From: RXOA01 sp964547105
GTDB lineage: Bacteria > Bipolaricaulota > Bipolaricaulia > UBA7950 > UBA9294
Assembly: GCA_964547105.1 (NCBI GenBank)
Contig: CAZJLO010000089.1
Location: 1-5,205, forward strand
Length of the DNA: 5,205 nucleotides
Reading direction: 5' to 3'
The notes under the pieces were generated by a model that was not told the DNA's origin, did not search any database, and was given only the letters and a program-made list of their open reading frames with translations. Shown here in pieces: positions 1-4,853 of this stretch; the first letter of the stretch is position 1; each line of letters starts with the position of its first letter. The translations under genes were made by a program, and so were the position numbers.

Positions 1-108
1 GGCGCCAAACCGACCAAGGCGGCGCGGGACATCCTGTCTAAGGCGGGCGTGATGGAGCGGCTCGACGAGGCGAAGCGGAACCCCGTCGCTGCTCCTGCCG
101 AAGAGTAG
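1..108 (+). CDS. rpsP: 30S ribosomal protein S16, C-terminal part (5' end outside window)
   Basis: The window opens in frame inside this gene, and only the last 35 codons before TAG are present. The visible residues begin GAKPTKAARDILSKAGVMER, which matches the conserved S16 ending (GAxPTxxxRxLLxKAG). A short Ala/Pro/Glu-rich tail ending APAEE follows. S16 is an assembly protein of the small ribosomal subunit that binds 16S rRNA. Its position directly before a KH-domain gene and trmD is the classic rpsP operon order, which supports the call despite the short fragment. The stop codon lies three bases before the next start, so the two genes are almost certainly cotranscribed. Confidence 0.9.
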   Translation, partial: GAKPTKAARDILSKAGVMERLDEAKRNPVAAPAEE

Positions 109-111
109 CCG

Positions 112-345
112 ATGCTCTATCGCCTGTGCCGATTTCTCGTTACCTCGTTGGTGGAAGACTCGGGTGCGGTGCGGATCGAGCGCATCGAGACCGAGCGGGT
201 GGATATCTTCCTGTTGAAAGTCGCCAAGGAGGATCGCGGACGGGTTCTCGGCAGGGGCGGACGAACGATCGGGGCGCTGCGAACCGCATTGGATGCGGTG
301 GCGTCGTACATCGATCGGGAAGTCGTCGTCGAGATCATGGATTGA
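112..345 (+). CDS. khpA: KhpA-type KH-domain RNA-binding protein
   Basis: This 77-residue protein is a single KH domain of the KhpA (YlqC) family, whose usual length is 75-85 residues. It opens with a hydrophobic/basic helix (LYRLCRFLVTSLVE). A beta strand follows (VDIFLLKVAKED), then the nucleic-acid-binding GxxG loop G47-R-G-G50 within GRVLGRGGRTIGALRT, and a C-terminal strand (EVVVEIMD). KhpA proteins bind RNA and in several Gram-positive bacteria pair with KhpB/Jag to affect cell division and elongation. That partner is not visible here. The ATG lies three bases after the rpsP stop with only a weak purine stretch upstream, so initiation probably depends on translational coupling. The family assignment is secure; the cellular role is inferred from homologues. 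Confidence 0.9.
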   Translation: MLYRLCRFLVTSLVEDSGAVRIERIETERVDIFLLKVAKEDRGRVLGRGGRTIGALRTALDAVASYIDREVVVEIMD

Positions 346-399
346 CGCGGACGAGCGGCTTCCTGGTTCAGGCGAAGGCTCAGCAACGCCGGCGGGATG

Positions 400-429
400 A
401 TCGGGATTGGGATCAACATCCGGATCGAT
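400..429 (+). repeat. Hexamer-periodic tract in the khpA-trmD gap
   Basis: The 109-base gap between khpA and trmD contains five successive six-base units that each begin ATC or ATT (ATCGGG, ATTGGG, ATCAAC, ATCCGG, ATCGAT). The rest of the gap shows no gene, no hairpin with a T-tract and no good promoter. The same kind of periodicity, on the opposite strand, occurs at the lepB-rnhB junction (3134-3187). The first 12 bases (399-410) are an exact inverted match to 3135-3146. The period is seen directly; any function is unknown. Confidence 0.5.
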
Positions 430-454
430 CAACGGCGGGAAACGGCGGCTCGAC

Positions 455-1249
455 ATGATCCGATTCGACATCATCACCATCTTTCCCGAAGGGATCGCTC
501 CGCTGCTTGGGGTTGGTGTCGTCGGGGCGGCGCAGGACAATGGCTACGTCGAGATTCGCTGTCATGACCTGCGCGATTACACCGACGATCCTCATTGCGT
601 GGTCGACGACCGCGCCTACGGCGGCGGTCCGGGGATGGTGATGAAGGTGGAACCGTTCGTCCGGGCTATCGAGGCGATCGCAGTGACGCCGGACGATCGC
701 CGACGGATCGTCCTTTTGTCTTCCCAGGGGCGATTGTTTCGACAAGCCGACGCCCGCGCCTGGAGCGAACTCGATCAACTTGTTCTTCTCTGCGGACGAT
801 ACCAGGGCGTGGATGAACGGCTCACGGCGTATGTCGATGAAGAAATCTCCGTCGGCGACTTCGTCATTGCCGGCGGTGAATCGGCGGCGGCAATTGTGGT
901 GGAGGCGACGGCGCGAATGGCGCCGGGCGTGGTTGGGCAATTCCAATCCGTCGAGGGGGATTCGTTTTTCGACAGCCCGAGGCTTGGATCTCCCCATTAC
1001 ACGCGGCCGCCGGAGTTTCGCGGCGTATCGGTGCCGGATGTTCTGCGAAGCGGCGATCACGCCAAGATCGAACAGGCTCGCCGGCGGTGGGCGTGGGAGA
1101 AGACGGCGAAGAATCGGCCCGATCTGCTTGGGCTGACCCCCGAAGCCGATGGTGGAATCCGGCCGGCTGGCAAACGTCCCGCGGAGGTGGAAACGGTGCG
1201 CGATGCAGGCGGCGATGAGCATCTTGAAAGCGTTTCCGGCGATGGGTAA
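455..1249 (+). CDS. trmD: tRNA (guanine-N1-)-methyltransferase TrmD
   Basis: TrmD is a SPOUT-fold, SAM-dependent enzyme that makes m1G at tRNA position 37 and prevents +1 frameshifting. The ATG at 455 is chosen because the family's N-terminus begins there (MIRFDIITIFPE); a TTG at 407 would add 16 low-complexity residues. Visible motifs are DDRAYGGGPGMVM (51-63), LLCGRYQGVDER (111-122), DEEISVGDFVIAGGE (128-142), R154, GDSF with D169, HYTRP (181-185) and VPDVLRSGDH (193-202). R154 and D169 correspond in motif and number to the E. coli catalytic pair. Several usually invariant positions differ: the Glu of GRYEG is Gln117, GGELPA reads GGESAA (140-145), and SPQG reads SSQG. The length of 264 residues is slightly long because of a polar tail after about residue 226. 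The last 8 bases overlap the next gene. Confidence 0.93.
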   Translation: MIRFDIITIFPEGIAPLLGVGVVGAAQDNGYVEIRCHDLRDYTDDPHCVVDDRAYGGGPGMVMKVEPFVRAIEAIAVTPDDRRRIVLLSSQGRLFRQADARAWSELDQLVLLCGRYQGVDERLTAYVDEEISVGDFVIAGGESAAAIVVEATARMAPGVVGQFQSVEGDSFFDSPRLGSPHYTRPPEFRGVSVPDVLRSGDHAKIEQARRRWAWEKTAKNRPDLLGLTPEADGGIRPAGKRPAEVETVRDAGGDEHLESVSGDG

Positions 1250-1805
1250 CCTATACGTTGGTCTCCTGCACTTTCCCATGCGCAACCGCCGAGGCGAGGT
1301 GGTGGCGACGGCGATGACGTCGATGGATGTCCACGATATCGCCCGTTCGGCGCGCACGTTCGGTGTGGAACAGTATTTCGTGGTGACGCCGCTGCCGACG
1401 CAGCAGAAGATCGGATGGCGGATTCGCGGATTCTGGACCGAGGGAGAGCAAGCGCGCGAGATGAGCCGGCGCGGAGAAGCGTTGGAGATCATGTCGATCG
1501 CCGCGGATCTCGAAGAGTCGATCCGCTGGATTGAGGAAGCCGAACAGCAGCCCCCGCTGTTGGTCGCCACATCGGCGCGCCCGCACGGGAAGCTGTCGAT
1601 CGGCTATGATGCGTTGAGAACGAGGTTGCAGGACAATCCGCAGCCGGTGTATGTGTTGTTCGGCACGGGCTGGGGAATGACGGACGAACTGATCGAAGTG
1701 TGTGACCGCTTGCTGCCACCGATCAACGGGTGCGGCGACTTCAACCACTTGTCGGTGCGCGCGGCGGCGGCAATAGTTCTTTACCGCCTTGCCGGGCAAG
1801 CGTAG
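1242..1805 (+). CDS. Second SPOUT-family RNA methyltransferase (TM1570-type, TrmD-associated)
   Basis: This 187-residue protein resembles the TM1570-like family of SAM-dependent SPOUT methyltransferases found next to, or fused to, trmD in some lineages. Features are an N-terminal strand (LYVGLLHFP, residues 4-12), SMDVHDIARSARTF (27-40) typical of the family, the knot-region motif VYVLFGTGWGM (136-146), and a C-terminal block with DFNHLSVRAAAAI (166-178) that likely completes the SAM pocket. I chose the ATG at 1242 because family similarity starts there. In-frame ATGs at 1203 and 1215 would add unrelated residues, although a GGAGGTGG at 1183-1190 leaves the 1203 start possible. The start lies inside the trmD 3' end (8-base overlap), indicating translational coupling. 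An RNA, perhaps tRNA, substrate is inferred; to my knowledge the exact target is not established. Confidence 0.82.
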   Translation: MGNLYVGLLHFPMRNRRGEVVATAMTSMDVHDIARSARTFGVEQYFVVTPLPTQQKIGWRIRGFWTEGEQAREMSRRGEALEIMSIAADLEESIRWIEEAEQQPPLLVATSARPHGKLSIGYDALRTRLQDNPQPVYVLFGTGWGMTDELIEVCDRLLPPINGCGDFNHLSVRAAAAIVLYRLAGQA

Positions 1806-1810
1806 GAGGG
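1804..1810 (+). promoter_or_regulatory. Ribosome binding site of rplS
   Basis: AGGAGGG lies four bases (counted from AGGAGG) before the rplS ATG at 1814 and overlaps the TAG stop of the upstream methyltransferase gene. It fixes the rplS start against the longer open frame that begins upstream. Confidence 0.75.
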
Positions 1811-1813
1811 ACG

Positions 1814-2134
1814 ATGGACAATATCCTGAGAGCTGTCGAACGCGAATTTCTCAAAGAACGAGACGTAGATTTCGCCCCGGGCGACATCATCCGGGTGCAC
1901 GAAAGGATCGCCGAAGGGGCGAAAGAGCGGGTCCAGGTGTTCGAAGGGATCGTTCTAAAACGAAGCGGCGGCAGCACTCGAGAGATGATGACGGTCCGCA
2001 AGCTCTCCTCGGGGATCGGAGTGGAGAAGACGTACCCCGTTCACTCTCCGAAAATCGAGAAGATCGAAGTGGTAAAGAGCATCGGAACGCGGCAATCCCG
2101 GCCCTACTACCTGCGCCGGCTGCGGCGGATCTAG
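1814..2134 (+). CDS. rplS: 50S ribosomal protein L19
   Basis: L19 is a large-subunit protein located at the interface with the 30S subunit. The 106-residue product shows the family hallmarks in order: FAPGDIIRVHERIAEG (20-35), RVQVFEGIVLKRSGG (39-53), TVRKLSSGIGVEKTYPVHSPKIEKIEVV (60-87) and the Arg-rich end SRPYYLRRLRRI. The family is usually about 115 residues; here the basic C-terminal tail after the YYLR motif is a few residues shorter than usual. The start is set by the strong AGGAGGG just upstream. It lies 8 bases after the methyltransferase stop and 21 bases before lepB, consistent with one transcript carrying ribosomal and secretion genes. Confidence 0.97.
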   Translation: MDNILRAVEREFLKERDVDFAPGDIIRVHERIAEGAKERVQVFEGIVLKRSGGSTREMMTVRKLSSGIGVEKTYPVHSPKIEKIEVVKSIGTRQSRPYYLRRLRRI

Positions 2135-2138
2135 CGCC

Positions 2139-2145
2139 AGGGGGA
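2139..2145 (+). promoter_or_regulatory. Ribosome binding site of lepB
   Basis: AGGGGGA lies ten bases before the lepB ATG at 2156, in the short rplS-lepB spacer. It supports that ATG, which is also where the basic cytoplasmic N-terminus of the signal peptidase begins. Confidence 0.6.
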
Positions 2146-2155
2146 AAACCACGCA

Positions 2156-3034
2156 ATGGCGCTGTTTCGCAAGCGGAAGAAGACGAAGAAGCAAGCCTGG
2201 CTCTTGCGGCTTGTCCATCGCCTCGGATACCACCCAGGTCGCGTCGTGAGCGAGATCCTCGAGTGGGTTGAAGTCCTCGTCGTCGCCGGCGTCCTCGCTG
2301 CGCTGATCATGAGCTTCGTCACGGTCCGGATGCACGTGCCGACGCGGTCGATGGTCCCGACAATCGAAGTCGGCGACTCGTTCTTTGTCGACCGGGTTTC
2401 CTACTACTTCCGGGACCCCGTGCCGGGAGACATCGTCGTCTTTCGGCACACCGATTCGTTGAAGATCGAAGGTGTCGAAGACGAATCGCTCGCGGCACGC
2501 ATCGGTCTGCGGACCGGGGACAGGATCAAGCAGATCAACAACATCCCGGTTGCCGACGGTGAGCTGGCGATGATCGCGTCGATCGAAGACGGCACATCCC
2601 TGGAGATCATCTTCGACCGCAAAGAGGATGGCACCTGGCTACGCTACCGCGCCATTCTCGGGCCGAAACCGAGCGCCGCAGCAACCCTCGCCGACCTCGG
2701 GATCTCCGCCACCGCGTTGCGTACCCGCTATGTCAAGCGATTGGTCGCCGTCGGCGGAGACACGGTGGAAATCCGCGATGGTGTGGTCTACGTGAATCAG
2801 CTTCCACTCGACGGGGAGCGCTTCAACCGCACGTACTCGATCAATCCCGGAACGATGCGCTACGCGGTCGAACCGACGGTGGTCCCCGAGGGCCACTACT
2901 TCGTGCTCGGAGACAACACCAACGATTCGCTCGATTCCCGCTACTGGGGGTTCGTCGAAGAAAGCGACTTCATCGGAGAACCCTACATCCGCGTGTGGCC
3001 GTTTTCGCGGTTCGGATCGATGGTCGGCGACTAG
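2156..3034 (+). CDS. lepB: Signal peptidase I with an inserted PDZ-like domain
   Basis: Type I signal peptidase cleaves signal peptides from exported proteins on the outer face of the inner membrane. The 292-residue product has a Lys/Arg-rich N-terminus, one membrane segment (about 38-57), then box B (VPTRSMVPT, nucleophile Ser65), box C (VPGDIVVF, 89-96), box D (RYVKRLVAVGGDTVEI, general-base Lys194) and box E (LGDNTNDSLDSRYWGFV, 251-267). The usual PGD of box D is GGD. Unusually, about 95 residues separate boxes C and D, where about 10-20 are normal. Residues about 103-168 read as a PDZ domain: GVEDESLAARIGLRTGDRIKQINNIPV, then a helix, then strands ending in RYRAIL. The E. coli extra domain lies elsewhere, between boxes D and E. 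The insert may bind substrates or partners; that is inference. The gene sits between rplS and rnhB, a common order. Peptidase identity is secure; the PDZ call is by pattern only. Confidence 0.94.
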   Translation: MALFRKRKKTKKQAWLLRLVHRLGYHPGRVVSEILEWVEVLVVAGVLAALIMSFVTVRMHVPTRSMVPTIEVGDSFFVDRVSYYFRDPVPGDIVVFRHTDSLKIEGVEDESLAARIGLRTGDRIKQINNIPVADGELAMIASIEDGTSLEIIFDRKEDGTWLRYRAILGPKPSAAATLADLGISATALRTRYVKRLVAVGGDTVEIRDGVVYVNQLPLDGERFNRTYSINPGTMRYAVEPTVVPEGHYFVLGDNTNDSLDSRYWGFVEESDFIGEPYIRVWPFSRFGSMVGD

Positions 3035-3051
3035 GGCGATGGCCGCTTCGG

Positions 3052-3073
3052 TCGAATCCGGATCCGGGTCGGA
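3052..3073 (+). repeat. ATCCGG-type tract in the lepB-rnhB gap, copy 1
   Basis: TCGAATCCGG followed by ATCCGG and GTCGGA lies in the lepB-rnhB spacer. A close copy with the same first ten bases and an extra unit occurs at 3297-3318, inside rnhB. The 147-base spacer (3035-3181) has no promoter or terminator that I can support. A 13-codon frame (3039-3080) crosses this tract but has no ribosome binding site. Confidence 0.45.
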
Positions 3074-3133
3074 GTCGTGACGTACGCTCCGCGGCGGGCG
3101 GGCGACCGATACTGGTGTCGATCCGACGGCCCC

Positions 3134-3187
3134 TCCAATCCCGATCTCGATTCCAATCCTGATTTCGATCCTGATCCTGATATGGAT
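3134..3187 (+). repeat. Nine-unit degenerate hexamer array (NNNGAT/NNNAAT) at the rnhB 5' end
   Basis: Nine consecutive six-base units each end in GAT or AAT (TCCAAT, CCCGAT, CTCGAT, TCCAAT, CCTGAT, TTCGAT, CCTGAT, CCTGAT, ATGGAT). If rnhB started at the GTG at 3077 the array would be translated as alternating X-Asp/Asn with several Asp-Pro pairs. If rnhB starts at ATG 3182, nearly all of it is untranslated leader. Its third codon positions are often T, unlike the GC-rich third positions of neighbouring genes, which argues that it is not ordinary coding sequence. Confidence 0.6.
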
Positions 3188-4117
3188 CCCAACGGTGTTG
3201 ACGCGCCTCAGGCGCCGGAGCGGCTGCGCGCGGCGAAGCTGTTGGCGTTCGATGTCGAACTCCTTGCTTGGATGCGTCGGCGAACACCGCCGCCGATCGA
3301 ATCCGGCTCCGGATCCGGTGAGTGGGCCCAACCGCATCGGCTGGTCGGATTCGACGAAGCGGGACGTGGTGCGCTTGCCGGTCCGGTCGTCGTCGGCTGC
3401 GTCTGCTTCGGCTCCTCCCCTCTCGTCGTCGGGCGCACAACCGGCGCCGTTCCATCGTTGACCTTGATTCCGGCGGCATGGAGCCTGATCGACCGCCTGA
3501 TCGGGCTGGATGATTCGAAGAAGCTTTCGCCTTCGCGCCGAACATCGCTGTACGAACGGATCATCGACCCTGCCGCTTCCTTTGGGTCCGCATGGGCCGC
3601 GGGAAGCGCGACCGCGGCGGAAATCGACGCCATGGGAATTGTTGGGGCATGCCGGCTTGCCGCGGCGAGGGCATGGGGTGGGCTGCAACGGACACTTGCC
3701 GGCGCTGCCACGACGACGGAGCCGCACCTAGGTGCCGGGGGCGACCATCCGGGCTTGGGGTTCGGACTGGTGTTCGACCGCAACCTATCGCTTCCGGGAC
3801 TGCAGGCGGCGGAATACCCGCGATCGGATCCGGGCACGACTCGACAGCTGGGGTTGCTCGAGGAGCAGGTTCCGTCCTGTCGGCGCAACGGACCGCCGTC
3901 GGTGTGGTGCACGCGCGGAGACGGACGATCGTTTCACGTCGCCGCGGCGTCGGTGATCGCCAAAGTGACCCGGGATCGGATCATGAAGCGATTGGCGGTT
4001 TCGTTCCCGGAGTACGGCTGGGAGAGCAACATGGGGTACGGCACCCAGCGCCACCGGGAGACGCTTTGCCGGCTGGGGGCGACCCCGCAACATCGGCGGC
4101 TGTTTCGAGGAACATGA
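3182..4117 (+). CDS. rnhB: Ribonuclease HII
   Basis: RNase HII cuts the RNA strand of RNA-DNA hybrids and single ribonucleotides in DNA, with two metal ions. From ATG 3182 the protein has 311 residues. Motifs are LVGFDEAGRGALAGPVVVG with catalytic D58 and E59, LDDSKKLSPSRR (110-120), VFDRN with D199, AAASVIAKVTRDR with D265, and GYGTQRHRE (285-293). This completes the DEDD set. The protein is longer than the usual 200-260 residues. An N-terminal helix (ERLRAAKLLAFDVELLAW) precedes the core, a Gly/Ser-rich link follows, and there are low-complexity insertions before D199 and between D199 and the AAAS motif. The start is uncertain: ATG 3182 lacks a Shine-Dalgarno sequence. The alternative GTG 3077 adds 35 residues with Asp-Pro repeats and has GGAG only two bases away. 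It is the last gene of the operon, ending just before a terminator. Confidence 0.9.
   Translation: MDPNGVDAPQAPERLRAAKLLAFDVELLAWMRRRTPPPIESGSGSGEWAQPHRLVGFDEAGRGALAGPVVVGCVCFGSSPLVVGRTTGAVPSLTLIPAAWSLIDRLIGLDDSKKLSPSRRTSLYERIIDPAASFGSAWAAGSATAAEIDAMGIVGACRLAAARAWGGLQRTLAGAATTTEPHLGAGGDHPGLGFGLVFDRNLSLPGLQAAEYPRSDPGTTRQLGLLEEQVPSCRRNGPPSVWCTRGDGRSFHVAAASVIAKVTRDRIMKRLAVSFPEYGWESNMGYGTQRHRETLCRLGATPQHRRLFRGT
3297..3318 (+). repeat. ATCCGG-type tract inside rnhB, copy 2
   Basis: TCGAATCCGG, CTCCGG and ATCCGG follow each other here, repeating the tract at 3052-3073. In the rnhB frame it encodes the flexible linker ESGSGSGEW just before the catalytic core. It may be a duplicated simple sequence; direction and age cannot be judged from this window. 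Confidence 0.45.
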
Positions 4118-4120
4118 ATG

Positions 4121-4151
4121 CCCCGGCCCTGACCTGGTCGGGGTTTGTTTT
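4121..4151 (+). terminator. Rho-independent terminator of the rpsP-rnhB operon
   Basis: CCCCGGCC (4121-4128) pairs with GGTCGGGG (4136-4143) over eight base pairs, one of them G-U, around a seven-base loop, and is followed by TTTGTTTT. It begins four bases after the rnhB stop. The T-tract runs into the -35 box of the next promoter, so termination and initiation signals share two bases. Confidence 0.85.
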
Positions 4152-4178
4152 GACTCGCCCGGGTGCGGGGTCTATACT
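4150..4178 (+). promoter_or_regulatory. Sigma70-type promoter of the SLH-protein gene
   Basis: TTGACT (4150-4155) and TATACT (4173-4178) are separated by exactly 17 bases, close to consensus at both boxes. Transcription should start near 4184-4186, giving a leader of about 30 bases that carries the ribosome binding site. Confidence 0.85.
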
Positions 4179-4197
4179 GCGTCAGATCTCTTGCAGA

Positions 4198-4206
4198 AGG
4201 AGGGGG
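4198..4206 (+). promoter_or_regulatory. Ribosome binding site that decides the SLH-gene start
   Basis: AGGAGGGGG lies upstream of the GTG at 4215, with 11 bases between AGGAGG and the start. It rules out the in-frame TTG at 4191, which lies upstream of this site and only a few bases from the expected transcription start. Confidence 0.75.
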
Positions 4207-4214
4207 TTGGCAAG

Positions 4215-4793
4215 GTGAGACGCACACAAAGCATGGTTGGCATTGTTCTTGTTCTTCTGATTGCCTGTTCTGCGTTGGTGGCGGCGCAGACGGGGAATGG
4301 GAGCGCGTATCCGCCGAACACCGGCGGACTGTTCGTCGATGTTCCGATCGACCATTGGGCGTATGAGGACATCGTGTACTTGAACGAGCGGGGGATCATT
4401 ACCGGTCTTCCGGGAGGCCAGTTCAACGGAGACGATCCGCTCGACCGGTACTCAGCGGCGGCGATGATTGCACGCGCCGTCCGTTATATGGAAAACAATC
4501 CACAGAGCGTTACCGCGGAGGATCTCGATACACTGAGAGATCTGATTTTCCGGACTTCCGACACGGTTGACGCACTTCTACAAGATGTGAGTACGTTGGA
4601 GACGGGCGGCAACCTGGCTTCGCAAGTGTCGGCAAACACACTGGCAATCCAGCAAATCCAATCGCAGCTCGCAGGCGGCGAGCCGACGGCGGACTCCGCG
4701 CTTGCCGGCAGGGTGAGCACCAATTTCATCCTTTCGGTAACGGCGCTACTTCTCGGCATTACCGGGATCGCTCTGTCGCTTGTGGCGTGGTAG
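4215..4793 (+). CDS. Exported SLH-domain protein with coiled-coil spacer and C-terminal membrane anchor (Omp-alpha-like)
   Basis: From GTG 4215 the product has 192 residues. Residues 1-24 are a signal peptide (MRR, then the hydrophobic core MVGIVLVLLIA). Cleavage after VAA (22-24) fits signal peptidase I, but LIAC (15-18) also fits a lipobox, so lipidation on Cys18 is possible. Residues 40-89 form one SLH domain (FVDVPIDHWAYEDIVYLNER, ITGLPGG, then a DRYSAAAMIARAV helix), known to bind secondary cell-wall polymer or peptidoglycan. Residues about 104-152 are helical and heptad-like (coiled coil likely). Residues 171-191 are a hydrophobic helix ending at Trp192. This order, SLH then rod then C-terminal anchor, is that of Thermotoga Omp-alpha, here much shorter. 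The likely role, inferred, is tethering an outer envelope layer to the cell wall. It has its own strong promoter, which suggests abundant expression. Confidence 0.82.
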   Translation: MRRTQSMVGIVLVLLIACSALVAAQTGNGSAYPPNTGGLFVDVPIDHWAYEDIVYLNERGIITGLPGGQFNGDDPLDRYSAAAMIARAVRYMENNPQSVTAEDLDTLRDLIFRTSDTVDALLQDVSTLETGGNLASQVSANTLAIQQIQSQLAGGEPTADSALAGRVSTNFILSVTALLLGITGIALSLVAW

Positions 4794-4803
4794 GGATCGC
4801 GAG

Positions 4804-4819
4804 TGTGATGTATATCACT
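4804..4819 (+). promoter_or_regulatory. CRP/FNR-family operator-like inverted repeat
   Basis: TGTGA-N6-TCACT matches the CRP consensus TGTGA-N6-TCACA at nine of ten positions. It can equally be read as GTGAT-N4-ATCAC, the layout of FNR-type sites. Its centre (4811.5) is about 42 bases before the expected transcription start and its last base is the first base of the -35 box, the position of a class II activator site. No T-tract follows, so it is not a terminator. The cognate regulator is not in this window. Confidence 0.55.
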
Positions 4820-4847
4820 TGACTTGCCTGCAGGCCAGGACTATGAT
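4819..4847 (+). promoter_or_regulatory. Sigma70-type promoter of the secreted-protein gene
   Basis: TTGACT (4819-4824) and TATGAT (4842-4847) are spaced by 17 bases. The predicted start is near 4854. The spacer contains the perfect ten-base palindrome GCCTGCAGGC (4826-4835), which could be a second protein-binding site or chance. Confidence 0.83.
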
Positions 4848-4853
4848 GTTCCT

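Noticed and set aside
407..454. TTG at 407 as an upstream trmD start
   Set aside because: The 16 extra residues are low-complexity and lie in the repeat tract, while TrmD family similarity begins exactly at ATG 455.
413..1570. Long antisense open frame (385 codons) across trmD and the SPOUT gene
   Set aside because: It is opposite two well-identified genes. Its translation is Arg/His/Ser-rich with no recognisable motif, as expected from GC-rich coding DNA read backwards.
3039..3080. 13-codon frame between lepB and rnhB ending in a GTGA overlap
   Set aside because: It has no ribosome binding site and mainly translates the ATCCGG tract. It is too short to support as a gene, though the overlap is noted in the rnhB start finding.
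3134..3187. Hexamer array as a CRISPR or site-specific recombination array
   Set aside because: The units are six bases, degenerate and without spacers, so it is simple-sequence periodicity.
2639..3727. Long antisense open frame across lepB and rnhB
   Set aside because: It covers the catalytic regions of two clear genes on the other strand. The Ile/Arg alternation it encodes is just the hexamer tract read backwards.
4191..4214. TTG at 4191 as the SLH-gene start
   Set aside because: It lies upstream of the ribosome binding site and only a few bases after the predicted transcription start. GTG 4215 also gives a standard signal peptide.
4804..4824. Inverted repeat after the SLH gene as a terminator
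   Set aside because: The stem is only five base pairs and no T-tract follows; its placement against the -35 box fits an operator better. No terminator for the SLH gene is evident.
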